Source: Ceratothoa steindachneri
Taxonomy: Eukaryota; Arthropoda; Malacostraca; Isopoda; Cymothoidae
Direction: 5' to 3'
NCBI GenBank assembly: GCA_963969495.1
Contig: OZ018321.1
Location: forward strand, 106,592,557 to 106,656,556
Length of the DNA: 64,000 bases
Shown here: in pieces, positions 42,295 to 54,514 of the stretch
Numbering within the stretch: position 1 is the stretch's first letter
How the letters are laid out: each line of letters starts with the position of its first letter
Notes under the pieces: generated by a model
The model's database searches: none
What the model saw: the letters and a program-made list of their open reading frames with translations, nothing else
What the model was told of the DNA's origin: nothing
Program-made: the position numbers and the translations under genes

Positions 42295-42393
42295 ATTGCA
42301 TATTGTTATCAATTAAAAATAATTTTTTTCTAAATTGTTAATTGTGATGAATAAATTTGATAAAACCACAAGAACTTATTCCTCAACCCAATA

Positions 42394-42945
42394 TGATCGA
42401 AATTCAGGTACACCACTTTTATATTTCCTTCTTCCTACATACACAGGCGCTCCCCCTTAACCATACCCTTCAAACTCGCAATCTTCTACAATTTCCAAAA
42501 CATCTTCCGCCCCCCCCCTATCCATCGCATTTTCTCCTTTCCTCTCGCATTTACACACATCACTTGGGACTGTACTCAAGAACTTTCGCATTAACTCCTT
42601 GTTAGGGTTTACCCCATCATCACCAAACTTCTTCCTCGCTAATGTTTCAAGCCTATGAGCATACAAATCAATTCTTTCCTTCTTACCCATTTTTGCTTCC
42701 TCAAACTCATTTGTCTTTCAATATTTCACACCAGCTTTCACCGGATTTGTAATACGCTCCACCATCTCATACATCGACTCACCTATGCTCGCAATAGTCT
42801 TATCAAAATCATGTAATCTACCTTCCAAATATTCACCTAATTCTTTCACCCAGAAATGATTATTCTCCCCAAACTTCCACCTCATTTCCACTCTCACTCT
42901 CTCAATTTTCTCTTTCACACTCAAATCTGCAACTGCTATTAATAC
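42394..42945 (-). pseudogene. Decayed Gypsy gag, capsid part
   Basis: Minus-strand frames 42718-42924 (ENNHFWVKELGEYLEGRLHD) and 42457-42690 (MGKKERIDLYAHRLETLARK, then NKELMRKFLSTVPSDVC) match the capsid of the young Gypsy (NKGYWMNVLGECLDGKVLD; MGKSESVNMYAHRLESMARK). It is the upstream continuation of the gag piece at 31716-32253, from which the mariner separates it. Frameshift at a C-run near 42510. Confidence 0.8.
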
Positions 42946-43955
42946 TAGAGTACAGAGAATCTATACTTGCGAGGGAATTCCACGTGGAATTTCTTTTCCA
43001 ATACGAAAGTGAAGTCCATGCGCTGGAGAAGATTCTAGAATTTGGTTAGGCTTAAATTGGTAAGCCCCCCTCCCCATCCACAAGCGGTAGCCTCGAATCG
43101 CGTCCACCATGGACCACCTTTACGTGGGTTAGAATCGCTTCAGCATGAAGATTCGAGGCTATTCAAGAGTAGCGCTGTTTCCCCCACCCCCACGGGGAGA
43201 GCCTCGGATATATATAGGGCTCGTCTTCTATGTGGGAGAGACCCAAGAAGATTCCCCTAGTTCCAAGTCAGGTGCTAACAACAAAGCAAAGTGACGGCTG
43301 AACTTTTAGCCCCAGCCAGTGAGGTAATTCCATTTGACGATTGATACCGAGCGATATTTCCGACTCCACTCTTCAACTCCTGTCAAAGCCCTCCTCGTTC
43401 GCCCCTCATTTTCGGGTGGCTAAAATACTCTCCCCTGGACCAGACATTACCACCCCACACCCCTTTTGGAGAATCGTCATCACATTAACTCCCCGCTCAG
43501 AAGCTCCGAGCGCCCTCGCCATCATGTTTATTGCCTGCAGAAGACATCTGTGAAGCCTTACCCTGATGTCTCACTTGGAATCCTCCATAAGCCAACCCCT
43601 CTCCCCCTTCAACAACCTAAATGAGTTAATTCTCCCCATTTGAATAGTCTCCTTCTGTAATACATTAATTTTTAACTTCTGAGTCTGACGCATAATTCTG
43701 CAATTTCCCCCTCATTTACCAATTTAATTTTGCCTATTTATTCTCTTATTTTATGTATATAAAATTATATTTTTGTACATGCCTCTTTAAATAACCTTGA
43801 GCTTTGCCATTGCCCAAATTTTGCCTGACCTCGTTGCACTCTTTCTCGCTGTCCCGCGCGTCAAAACTTGTGGCGTTCCATCCCTTGTTGGTTCGCCTTT
43901 AAGTTATTGGTCCCTCCCCCATAGATATAATATGGTATTGATATAATGTAATGTC
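42946..43955. other. Unassigned block separating two gag pieces
   Basis: About 1 kb with no homology I recognise, lying between Gypsy gag fragments, so probably another insertion. It contains a perfect 16-bp palindrome AATTCCACGTGGAATT (42976-42991) and a 12-bp inverted pair TAGCCTCGAATC (43088-43099) and GATTCGAGGCTA (43150-43161). No coding potential. Confidence 0.5.
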
Positions 43956-43959
43956 ATAC

Positions 43960-44380
43960 CACGACAATACTCTTCAACTTAGTCTGTCTCTCTGTCGCTT
44001 CTTAGAAGTCTTCTTTCCCCTTTTACTGACACTCAGCTCATTTATAGCTGATGTTACTACTTCCTTTTCTGATCTTTCCTTCTTCCTGACCCCTCTGGCC
44101 CCTTTCACACCAATTACACTCTGTTCACCAATTCTCCTTCCTGAACCTAGCCCAGTTCTCCATTTTCATTCCCAGTTGAGCTGGCATCCTCTCTATAATC
44201 CAACTTTCACTTTCCTTAATTCTCTTTTCCATTTCCCTCATTTTCCTTTTCAAACATTCGATTCTCTCAGTTGCGCATTTTCACTGTCTTTCTGACACAA
44301 CACATCCTGCAAATGCTTCAACTCCAATTCCATACTTTCATACCTTTCACTCTCCATTTTATTTTATTTTTTCCCAAAGG
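43960..44380 (-). pseudogene. Gypsy gag N-terminus adjoining LTR L2
   Basis: The minus strand from the ATG near 44357 reads MESERYESMELELKHLQDVL and a charged, coiled-coil-like stretch analogous to the N-terminus of the young gag (EIVRLRLELRQKEEECMMLR). Several stops follow within 150 codons. It is separated from capsid sequence by the unassigned block at 42946-43955. Confidence 0.55.
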
Positions 44381-44429
44381 TTAAGAAATGGACAACAATT
44401 GTCCCCAGTCTCCTCCAAATCTAACAGGT

Positions 44430-44447
44430 GTCCCTGTTCAGGTGCCA
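44430..44447 (-). promoter_or_regulatory. Decayed Lys-tRNA primer binding site
   Basis: The minus strand reads TGGCACCTGAACAGGGAC a few bases after LTR L2. It equals the Lys(UUU)-type site except for CG to CA and CG to TG at its two CpGs. Confidence 0.75.
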
Positions 44448-44452
44448 AGCTA

Positions 44453-45540
<1,088 letters not shown>

Positions 45541-45714
45541 GGTGACATTCTATTGGTAAACCCCCTTTGAGATGAGCACCAGTTCCTCACATGTCTTATA
45601 TAAAAATCTTGTAAATTTTAGATCAGGGGTCAATCTGAACAAATCCTGTAGTGTAAATAAAATAAAGCCATACAGCCCATTTCCATCTCTTGCACTTCAT
45701 CATGAGATAACACA
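45541..45714. other. Short spacer, nothing recognised
   Basis: Sequence between LTR L2 and the next CR1 copy. It may contain the truncated start of the CR1 endonuclease region. Confidence 0.3.
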
Positions 45715-48551
45715 GAGTCATTATGGCTAAATGTAAAGGAAGGTAAAAACAAGCTTGTCATAGGATTATTATACTGACCACCAAATCTTAGTAAGGAAGC
45801 TTCAAATCTTCTGTGGCAGGAGATTGAACGGGCATGTAGAAGTAAGCATGTGTGTATAATGGGCGATTTTAATTACAGAAATATAGACTGGGAAGCTCTT
45901 GTGGGTGATCAGGAGGCTGAGGAATTTTTGAATGTTGTCCAAGATAATTTTCTGAGGCAGATTATTAACGAACCCACTAGAGGTAATAATATACTGGATT
46001 TAGTTCTGACAAATAGGGAAGAAGTTATTAAGGATACTGAGATTGGAGGAAATTTGGGTAATAGTGACCATTGTGAAATTAGATTCAAGATGAAATGGAA
46101 TGGTATTGATAGTAGCATGAACAATGTTGAAATTCCTGACTTTAGAAGAGCAAATTATAATGGGCTAAGGACTTACCTGGAGGCAGTTGTACAGAAACCA
46201 GGCAATGAAATCAATTCAGGAATAGATTCAATGATATCAGTTAGTGGAGACAATAATCACCAGGAGGAAGAGATTACAATTGAAGAGGAGTATGAAAGAA
46301 TAATTGAGCAATTAATTACAGGTCAGATGATTAACATTCCTTATAAGGAGATTAGGACTAAAAATAATGACCCAAAATGGATGACAGATAAAATTAAGCA
46401 TTATATTGGCATTAAAAAGGGCATTTATAGGAAAATAAAAAATGGAGAGGATCACTTAAGGCAGAGATATAATGAACTAGCAAGAGATGTTAAAAAGTTA
46501 GTTAGAGTAGCAAGGAGAAATTATGAAATTAAAGTGGCAAATAGGGCAAAGGAAGATCCTAAAAGTTTTTATCAATTATACAAAACTAAGGTTAGAGATA
46601 AAATAGGCCCACTTATAGATTCCAATGGAGAATTAGTGAGTGATAGGGACTCAATGGCTGGAATGCTAAATGACTTTTTTCTCTCAGTATTTACACAGGA
46701 GGATACTCTAAATATACCTGAGGTGTCAATGATCTTTCGGGGTAATGATGAAGAGAAATTAAAGGATATCTTGATCACAAAGGAGATAGTGACAAAGGAA
46801 ATTGATAAAATCAAAAGTAGTAAAGCACCCGGTCCTGATGAGGTCTTTCCTAGAATTTTGAAAGAATGTAAGGATGTGTTAAGTGAGCCCCCTAGCATGC
46901 ATCTTTAGAAAATCATTGGAGAGTGGCATTGTGCCAGTGGCATGGAAGAAAGCCAATGTGATACCTATATTTAAGAAAGGGGATAAAACAAATATGTCTA
47001 ATTACAGACCAGTAAGTTTGACATCAGTGGTAGGGAAAATGATGGAATCTATTATAGCAAGGAATATTAGGGATCACTTGGATAAGCATAAGTTGATAAA
47101 AGAATCACAGCATGGCTTTAGTAAGGGTAAATCCTGCCTGACTAATTTGCTGTCTTTTTATAGTAAGGTGTATGAAGCAGCAGATAAGGATGAAAACTAT
47201 GATATTTTATACTTGGACTTTAGTAAGGCTTTTGATCGAGTGCCACACTTACGGCTTCTGAGCAAAGTTAAAGCACACGGGATCGATGGCAGTATATTTA
47301 GGTGGATTCAGTCATGGCTTGGTGACAGACAGCAAAGAGTTAGTATAGATGGAGTTAAATCTGAGTGGGGGTGTGTTAGCAGTGGAGTTCCGCAAGGATC
47401 TGTTTTGGGTCCCTTGCTATTCTTAATTTATATTAATGATCTTGACATAGGTATAAGTAGTGACCTGAGTAAATTTGCTGATGATACTAAGCTAGGTAGG
47501 GCCATTAGGGCTGATTCTGATGCTGTTGTAATGCAGGAGGAATTGACCATTCTGTCCAATTGGGCTGAGAAATGGCAAATGAAGTTTAACATAGACAAAT
47601 GTAGTGTACTTAGTATAGGTAGAAATAATCCACTGAATAGTTATAAATTAAATGGGAGAAATTTAGGGAGGACCGATTGTGAGAGGGACTTGGGTATTTT
47701 GGTAAGTTCAGACCTTCGTCCTAGAAAGCAATGCCTAAATGCTAAGAATAAAGCTAATAGGATATTGGGATTCATTAGGAGGAGTGTAAGCAATAAGAGT
47801 GCTGAAGTCATTCTAAAACTGTATCTGGCGCTAGTTAGGCCTCATCTAGACTATGCAGTACAATTTTGGTCACCATATTATAGGAAGGATATTGATTTGC
47901 TTGAGTCTGTGCAGAGAAGGATGACAAAGATGATTGGTGGGCTAAGGAACTTACCTTATGGTGAAAGGCTCAGAAAACTAAATCTACATACATTGGAAAG
48001 GAGAAGAGTCAGAGGGGAATTGATTGAAGTCTTCAAATGGGTAAAAGGATATAATAAAGGGGATCTGGGTAAGGTTCTTATACTTAGTGAACATGACAGG
48101 ACACGTAGCAATGGGTTTAAGCTTCATAAGTATAGGTTTAGGAAGGAGATTGGGAGGAATTGGTTTACAAATCGTGTGGTAGATGAATGGAATAGGCTCA
48201 CTAGACATGTGATAGAAGCCTCCTCTCTGGGTAGTTTTAAGAATAGATTAGATAAATATATGGATGAAGCTGCTAGATGGGACTGACTTTTTTATGTACA
48301 TATGTATATATTTTTCTAAGGAGTGGGGAGATTATTTTGCGGTTGCATGAATGGACATAATCCTCTGGATGCATTTTATGTATATTGTAGATTAGATCTG
48401 ACGAACTCCTTTAAAGGGTGACAATGTTGATGACTTTTCTCTGGTAAGAAATCTTTTGTGTGTTGACTGGAACAGGAGCTGCCAAGTGTAGGCCATGAAT
48501 GGTCTTTTGCAGTCTCCTTCTTTTCTTATGTTCTTATGTTCTTATGTTATC
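45715..48551 (+). mobile_element. CR1-like LINE, plus strand, 5'-truncated
   Basis: Carries the endonuclease C-terminal half, reverse transcriptase, C-terminal domain and 3'UTR. It ends in a TTCTTATG repeat tail (about 48522-48550), the short-repeat type of 3' end expected for CR1 rather than poly(A). It belongs to a different subfamily from the minus-strand copies, whose tails are TTATG repeats. Confidence 0.85.
45727..48286 (+). pseudogene. CR1 ORF2 (endonuclease, RT), one frameshift
   Basis: Endonuclease blocks are CIMGDFNYRNIDWEAL, TNREEVI and NLGNSDHCEIRF. After a spacer (SKAPGPDEVFPRILKE) the RT carries PIFKKGDKTNMSNYRPVSL, QHGFSKGKSCLTNLLSF, LYLDFSKAFDRVPH, VPQGSVLGPLLFLIYINDL and KFADDTKLG, all catalytic Asp present. 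The thumb and C-terminal region run to TNRVVDEWNRL and the stop at 48284. The single coding lesion I see is one extra C in a run near 46888, shifting frame 1 to frame 2. Otherwise the last 800 codons look sound, so the copy is fairly young. Confidence 0.85.
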
Positions 48552-48960
48552 AGATAAGGGCAAGCAGTAGATTGAGTCACTGCAGCCACACTTTCAAATG
48601 AAAACATGTTAAGTGCCCTCAACTTATGCTTACAATCTAGGTTGCTCAAGGAAGGTATCATTTTAGTAACTCTTCTCTGTATTAAATCTGTGATGTGTGG
48701 GGACCATGCCTGAATAGTATATTACAGGTGTGGCCTAACATACAGAAGTTATGTAGATTGAGAAGAACTTCCTTACTTTTATAACTAACATTTCCATTGA
48801 TAAAGCTTAATACCCTATTTACCTTTTTTCTAACCTCTCAAAAGTGCTTAGAGAACCTCAATGACTAATCTATTACTACTCTAAGTTCCTATTATCTTCA
48901 GAGTGTTTCCAATTAGGACTTTCCATTTCATAACTCAATTAGGTCTCAATTAGCTTAGCC
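48552..48960 (-). pseudogene. CR1 C-terminal fragment
   Basis: The minus strand resembles the C-terminal part of the other CR1 copies. The plus-strand segments GACTAATCTATTACTACTCT and GGGGACCATGCCTG match 63525-63545 and 63360-63375. Heavily decayed, no open frame. It abuts the tail of the plus-strand CR1 copy. Confidence 0.6.
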
Positions 48961-49838
48961 AAAAACTTTAACTCTGGAAGTTCAGATAAATTTGTTCAAA
49001 ATGCTGTTATTCTGTTCATAGAACCACACATGGCTTATATCAGTAAGACATCACTCACTATTAGGCAGATATTAAGTTCACTCAGTCGCATTCAAGTTAT
49101 GTCAGTGCTAGTCAGAAAGCTAGATGGCAGAATTAGTTATGTATGTGGGAGAGTGAAGTTAATGGAGAAGTCAAATGTTAGCATTTTTTTTTCAATATTA
49201 TAATTTAATTAAAAAGTCCCTAACATGTGATCCCTGCAGTGAAGAATGTAAATTCATTCATGAAAAAAAAAAGTTTGCATGTTCTAAACACCAAAAAAGT
49301 GAAAAACGTTATTCATTCCATAAGTGTAAATGCAGGCTGATGGTTCATGGAAACTAGACTCTTACTTACTCTCTCACTTGGCTTCCTGGCCTTCTCTAAG
49401 AAGCTTGCATTGAAGAAGCTCTCTGACTGATTTTATATTTGTAGTTATAGGGAAGCATAGCAAATAATGTTGTGGTTTGGCAATGCTGGAATGAGCTGTC
49501 TGGCCTAGCTGAGAAGGAAGAAACCATGCTGGTTCACCGGCAGTTAGCGAAAAGCGCATTATCTGTATGGTTGTGGCAGATCCTGAGGTTGGCTAGGAGG
49601 TCCTGATTTGCTCCAAGATTGATTAAGGTGTTGGGAAGCAGTGAATATTGAGGTTTACAGTGCCAGTCAGTAGAGTTATTGTTTTGGTAAAGGTTTTTTT
49701 ACATTGATACCTGGCAGAGTTTAATGGGGATAACTTTGAGCACATCTTAAGGCTGATATTTGTAAATGGGTTTCCTTACCACATAGGTATGGAAATTAAG
49801 TAGGCAGAAAACATTGCAAAAATTTCAGCGAGTGATAT
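48961..49838. other. No gene or repeat recognised
   Basis: AT-rich sequence with chance frames only (49175-49357, 49374-49559). Confidence 0.4.
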
Positions 49839-49973
49839 TGTAGTATTTAGTTGTCCGCCTCCCCTGCCCAAAATGTCTAATTCCTTTCTTCTCTTCCAGG
49901 GTGCATGGAATGAAGAGGATGAGGAGAAGGAGGATGGTCAGGGTGGGGGACTCGATAGACTTCTATCATGCCA
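49839..49973 (+). repeat. LTR fragment, left part (related to 22959-23616)
   Basis: Begins TGTAGTATTTAGTTGTCCGCC and keeps the CTTTCTTCTCTTCCAGGGTG and GGGGGACTCGATAGA blocks of the solo LTR at 22959. It is cut at CATGCCA by the CR1 copy that follows; the LTR resumes near 54515. Confidence 0.65.
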
Positions 49974-50299
49974 CATAACATAACATAATTTCACGGATAA
50001 CAAAAGCCACAAGGGCCTATCAAAGGTCATCCGTATCCATCAAATCCCACCCACATAATGCATCCATAGGATTTTGTCAGATCATGCATCTACAATATAC
50101 AATTTAACAATCCATAGGAATGTCCAACCATGCATCTACAATATATAATTTAAAGCGTCCATACGAGTCTGTCACAAACAAAATCAAAGTCCCCCAAAAT
50201 ATACGATAAAAAGAAACTGCATCCACAGGAATAAGTCAAGAAACATATCCACATACCAAAAAGTAAGAAATTAACCCTCTATCCCCATATAATCATCCA

Positions 50300-53168
50300 A
50301 TCTGCGCTTGAAAACATTCAAGTTTGGGCTGTCTACAGTCTCAGGTGGCAAACTATTTCAATAATCCACCACTCTGTTAGTGAAAAAATATTTTCTAACA
50401 TCCAGTCTGCACCTCTGTTTTTTAATCTTTAAGTGGTGGCCTCTAGTTCTATTACTACCTTCTAACTCAAATAACTTGCTGAAATCCAATTTATCTATCC
50501 CAGGAAATTTTTTAAAAAGCTCAATCATATCTCCCCTCACACACCTTCTTTCAAATGAAAACATATTTAATACACTCAGTCTATCTTCGTATTCAAGGTG
50601 CTTCAGGGATGGTATTATTTTTTTTGACCTCCTTTGTACTGACTCTAATAAGTTTATATCATGTCTAAAATGTGGTGACCATGCCTGTATACAGTACTCT
50701 AAGTGTGGCCTGACATAAGAGTTGTATAGTTTAAGAATGACCTCCTTACTCTTGTAGCTAACATTTCTTTTAATGTAACCTAGCACCCTATTTGCTCTAT
50801 TTTTTGCCTTGATATACTGCTTTGAAAATTTCAGTGACCTATCTACTACTACTCTTAAGTCCTTCTCATCTTCAACTGAATTAAGCCAATACCCATCCAT
50901 CTCATAGCTAAATTCCCTATTATCTCTCCCCATGTTAATAACTTTGCATTCATTAAGGTTAAAAGTCATCTGCCACTTCTGAGCCCAAGCTAACAACTTA
51001 TTTAAGTCACCTTGCACTTTAAAGCTACCCTCAACCTCTTTGACTACAGATGCCAATTTAGTGTCATCAGCAAAAATTGACACTTTGCTATTTACACCTT
51101 GCCCAAGATCATTTACATAGATTATAAATAATAAAGGGCCTAAAACTGATCCCTGAGGTACGCCACTAATAACATTCCTCCACTCTGACCTCACTCCATT
51201 CAGTATAGCTCTCTGTTTCCTATTTTTCAGCCATTCACTTATTCAATTTAAAACGTTCCCACATATCCCATGCAGCTTTAATTTCTCACCCCTTTTCAAT
51301 TCTTTAGTTACATAATCCATAAAATCCAGTAAATTAGTTAAACACGATCTACCTTTTCTAAAACCATGCTGAGCATCATTAATTAACCTGCTACTCTCTA
51401 GATGATCAGAAATTCCCTTCTTAACCATCTTCTCAAGAATTTTACAGACTATAGAAGTTAAGCTTACCGGTCTAAAGTTATTTGGGTCCTCTTTGCTTAC
51501 CTTTTTAAAAATTGGCACTACATTTGCCAATTTCCAATCATTTGGTATTTCTCCAGACTCTAGTGATCTAATAAATATCTTCTCAAGAGCTACTGCAATA
51601 CTTTCTACACCTTCTTTGAGTATCCTAGAATGAAAGTTGTCAGGGCCAGATACCTTACTAGTATTTAACTGCATTATAAGCCCTTTAATTTCTTCTCTGT
51701 CTATATTAATAGAATTTATCACTACTTCCCTTGACCTAGAATTATCATCAATTAATCTAACTGGTTTCTCTTCTGTGAAAACTGAAGCAAAATGATCATT
51801 AAGGACCTCTACTATTTACTCATCAGATTCTTTCAAAACCCCTTCATATTTAATAGGCCCTATTTTATCACTGTTAGATTTATTATTGATTCTATAATAG
51901 CTAAAGAATTTTTTAGGATCTTTATTATTATTTTTAGCTAAATTAATTTCTGCTGTCCTTTTGGTCTTCTTAATAATCTTATTTAGTTCATTTCTGGTTG
52001 ACCTATAATGGTTTAAATTATCTAAACTACTCTCAATTTGTAATCTCTGGTATGCCCTTTTTTTCTCTGAAACTTTATTAGCTATTTCTTGATTCCACCA
52101 TAATGGTTTTCTACATTTCTTCCTAATAGACTTCATTGGAATACACTGTTCCTGAACCCTGTTTAATAGAGTCTTAAAAATATCCCACATCTCATAAGTA
52201 TTCTTTCCATAGAATTCTATATCCCACCTAATCTGATTTAGCATGCTGCGTAATTTATCGTAATCTCCCCTATAAAAATTTGGAATTTTTGTGGAGTTTG
52301 TCGTTGTTCTACCCTTAACTATTTTCAAATTAAACCGAACCATCTGATGATCACTGTTTCCCAATGATTGCCCTACACTCAATCCTTGAACTAAGTGATC
52401 ATCATTTGAAAGAATTAGATCTAATATATTGGCACCCCTTGTTGGCTTATTAACAAATTGGGTCAAAAAGTTATCCTCAAAACACTCCATAAACTTACAA
52501 CTTGCTCTATCTCTTCCTATCATATTTTCCCAGTCTACAGAAGTTAAATTAAAGTCACCCAGAATAACTGTATCTTCTTTGCATCCTTTACTTATTTCCC
52601 TAATCATTAACTCATCGATGCAATTAGTCTGTCCTGGTGGTCTAAAAAAAGCTCCCAAGTGTATTTTCCTATTTTTACCAACCTTAATATCTATCCATAA
52701 TGATTCACCTTCTCCTTGCTTTATAGAGTTATTTAGATTTGAAGAAATGCTATTTCTGATATAAATAATCAACCCACCACCAGTCCTATCTCTCCTTTGA
52801 CTAATGTAGATAGTATAATCTTCTAGTTCAAATTCACTGACATTATCATTAAATATATTTTCATTAACCCATGATTCAACTATACATATTATATCTATAT
52901 CTTCATGAATGATATAACTAAATAATTCATCCCTCTTACTTCTAAGACTACGAGCATTTGTGTAAAGACAACTCAGCCCACCTATCCCTGAAGCACCTGA
53001 GGACCTATCTCCTCTGCATCTCCTTTCTCTCCTTCCCCGACCCTGTACTCTTGTATTTTCCTGACCACTATCACTACTGAAGTAATTTAACCCTAAAGCA
53101 CTTTCATTAGCCTGCCTACCTTCTACAAATCTGTGTTTGCTTCCTTTCCCTGCCTCACTTTGAGCCAT
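50300..53168 (-). pseudogene. CR1 ORF2 (endonuclease and RT) with stops and an in-frame deletion
   Basis: The start ATG at 53168 lies 26 nt after the ORF1 stop. The endonuclease has CLYTNARSLRSKRDEL, CIVESWVNEN, RTGGGLIIYIRNSI, ILGDFNLTSVDWEN and GNSDHQMVRF. A TAA near 51812 ends the first frame. RT resumes with NNFRPVSLTSIVCKILEK and QHGFRKGRSCLTNLLDF but lacks about 24 residues holding catalytic motif A (the YLDFSKAFD block present in the copy at 6263). It continues after another stop with SGVPQGSVLGPLLFIIYVND, IFADDTKLA and the C-terminal domain to about 50300. No active polymerase. Confidence 0.85.
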
Positions 53169-53194
53169 TAAATTTCCCTGACCACTATCAAAAC

Positions 53195-54214
53195 CTAGTT
53201 TTCCACCTCTAAAGACCTAATAACACTATCTAATTCCTGCCACAAAACCTCAACCCCATCTCGGCTCAGATGGAGTCCATCCATCGCATACAAACCCTTA
53301 TTCCCATAAAACCCACTCCAAACATCTACAAACACCAATCCTGACTCCTGGCACAAACCTTTCACATATTCATTCAACCCCATTGCACGAGACAACCATT
53401 CCATCCCTACATCCATTCTTGGAAGCACACCTGAAACAACTCCTTTTACTCTACTTTCACACATCCTTTCAATCAGCCTTTTATACTGCTGTCGTAACTC
53501 ACAAGTACCCATCTTCTTTACATCGTTTACTCCGATATGTGTAATCACAACTGCTTCCCTCTCACACCCAGACACCAATGTATCATACCTCTCACACACA
53601 TCATTTACACCAGCACCTGGCAGACAAACTCTCACTCCCTTCCATTTACTTTCACTCAACTTCCTATCTAAATACCTAATCTGAGAGTCACCCATCACAA
53701 TCACCTCGGTCATTCTCCTATTCTCTCTAGGCCTAGTATTACCCTTCCTCCTGCTCTCACTCACTCGACCTCCTATTCTACTTTCAGGCACGGTCACACC
53801 AGACAAATCTCTTTCAAATTCTTCCTCTCTCAGGGCATCAAATCTGTTAGTTAGCCTAACAGATTCCATGTCCCTCTCATTCACACACCTAACCTGTCCT
53901 AACTTACCTATTCTGTTCACTTTCACCCACCACTCATTATCACTTACTTCACTTACTGCTTTCTCTCCAGTCCCTGTTCTAGGCCTAACTTCCTCCCTCC
54001 TGGTCCCAATCTGACTCTTCAAACGTCCACTTGCATCTCTTCTCACTTCAGACACTAAATCGTTCAGTCTCAAGCATTCTGCACGTAATTGACTCACCTC
54101 CTCAGTCAAAGCACATACATGGCACTCAGACACATTCACTCTCCTCTCTACACCACAGACATCGCACACTACAACATACACACTACTTTCAAAAGGCATA
54201 CTCTCTACATCCAA
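53195..54214 (-). CDS. CR1 ORF1: zinc-finger-like, coiled coil and SGNH esterase
   Basis: Uninterrupted 339-residue frame from ATG 54214. The N-terminus has a cysteine cluster (CDVCGVERRVNVSECHVC, about residues 17-34), then a leucine-rich coiled-coil-like segment (LTEEVSQLRAECLRLNDLV). The C-terminal half is an SGNH/GDSL hydrolase with VIVMGDSQIRYLD (Ser nucleophile), PGAGVNDVC (Gly block), THIGVNDVKK (Asn block) and DGLHLSRDG (Asp/His). CR1/L2-type elements are known to carry PHD-like plus esterase ORF1 proteins, so this fits the family. It stays intact although ORF2 of the same copy is dead. Confidence 0.88.
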   Translation of the reverse strand: MDVESMPFESSVYVVVCDVCGVERRVNVSECHVCALTEEVSQLRAECLRLNDLVSEVRRDASGRLKSQIGTRREEVRPRTGTGEKAVSEVSDNEWWVKVNRIGKLGQVRCVNERDMESVRLTNRFDALREEEFERDLSGVTVPESRIGGRVSESRRKGNTRPRENRRMTEVIVMGDSQIRYLDRKLSESKWKGVRVCLPGAGVNDVCERYDTLVSGCEREAVVITHIGVNDVKKMGTCELRQQYKRLIERMCESRVKGVVSGVLPRMDVGMEWLSRAMGLNEYVKGLCQESGLVFVDVWSGFYGNKGLYAMDGLHLSRDGVEVLWQELDSVIRSLEVEN

Positions 54215-54514
54215 AAAGGTCAGCCATACTTAAACAAGAACAATAATAGAAACAAAAACTTATGAACAACAAGAATTTGACCCAAATTTGTGCGAGCAAG
54301 TTTAAAACCTGCTAATCAAGATGGCCACCAAAGTAAACAAAAGTCACTTTCTCACCAAAACAAAATAACCACAATTTATACAAAATAACCACAATTTAAC
54401 TTCGTTATATTAACCAAATATACAATCTAGTAACTTAATATTGATGTTTACTATGTCACACACCAAAGTATAGCAAATAATCAAAATATTCTGAGAGCTC
54501 TACGAAACACGTGC

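Larger units (their letters stand above)
32256..42391 (+). mobile_element. Mariner element split by a Gypsy insertion
   Basis: The terminal inverted repeats are 32256-32278 and 42369-42391 (22 of 23 positions agree, motif GGTTGAGGAATAAGTTCTTG), each flanked by the TA target duplication (32254-32255 and 42392-42393). Without the 8739-bp Gypsy insert and its duplication the element is about 1.39 kb, normal for mariner. The surrounding sequence rejoins across it into Gypsy gag. A related gag without the mariner is present at 26953-26954 in this window. Confidence 0.9.
49974..54514 (-). mobile_element. CR1-like LINE, near full length, minus strand
   Basis: About 4.5 kb: 5'UTR (about 54215-54514), ORF1 with SGNH esterase, 26-nt gap, ORF2 with endonuclease and RT, 3'UTR, terminal hairpin and a TTATG-repeat tail. 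It interrupts an LTR (49839-49973 and 54515 onward), which gives independent support for both ends; the 5' border is accurate to perhaps 20 bp. Confidence 0.8.

Noticed and set aside
43088..43161. Inverted pair read as a tRNA-like structure
   Set aside because: No B-box, no cloverleaf and the loop is too large; kept only as a palindrome observation.
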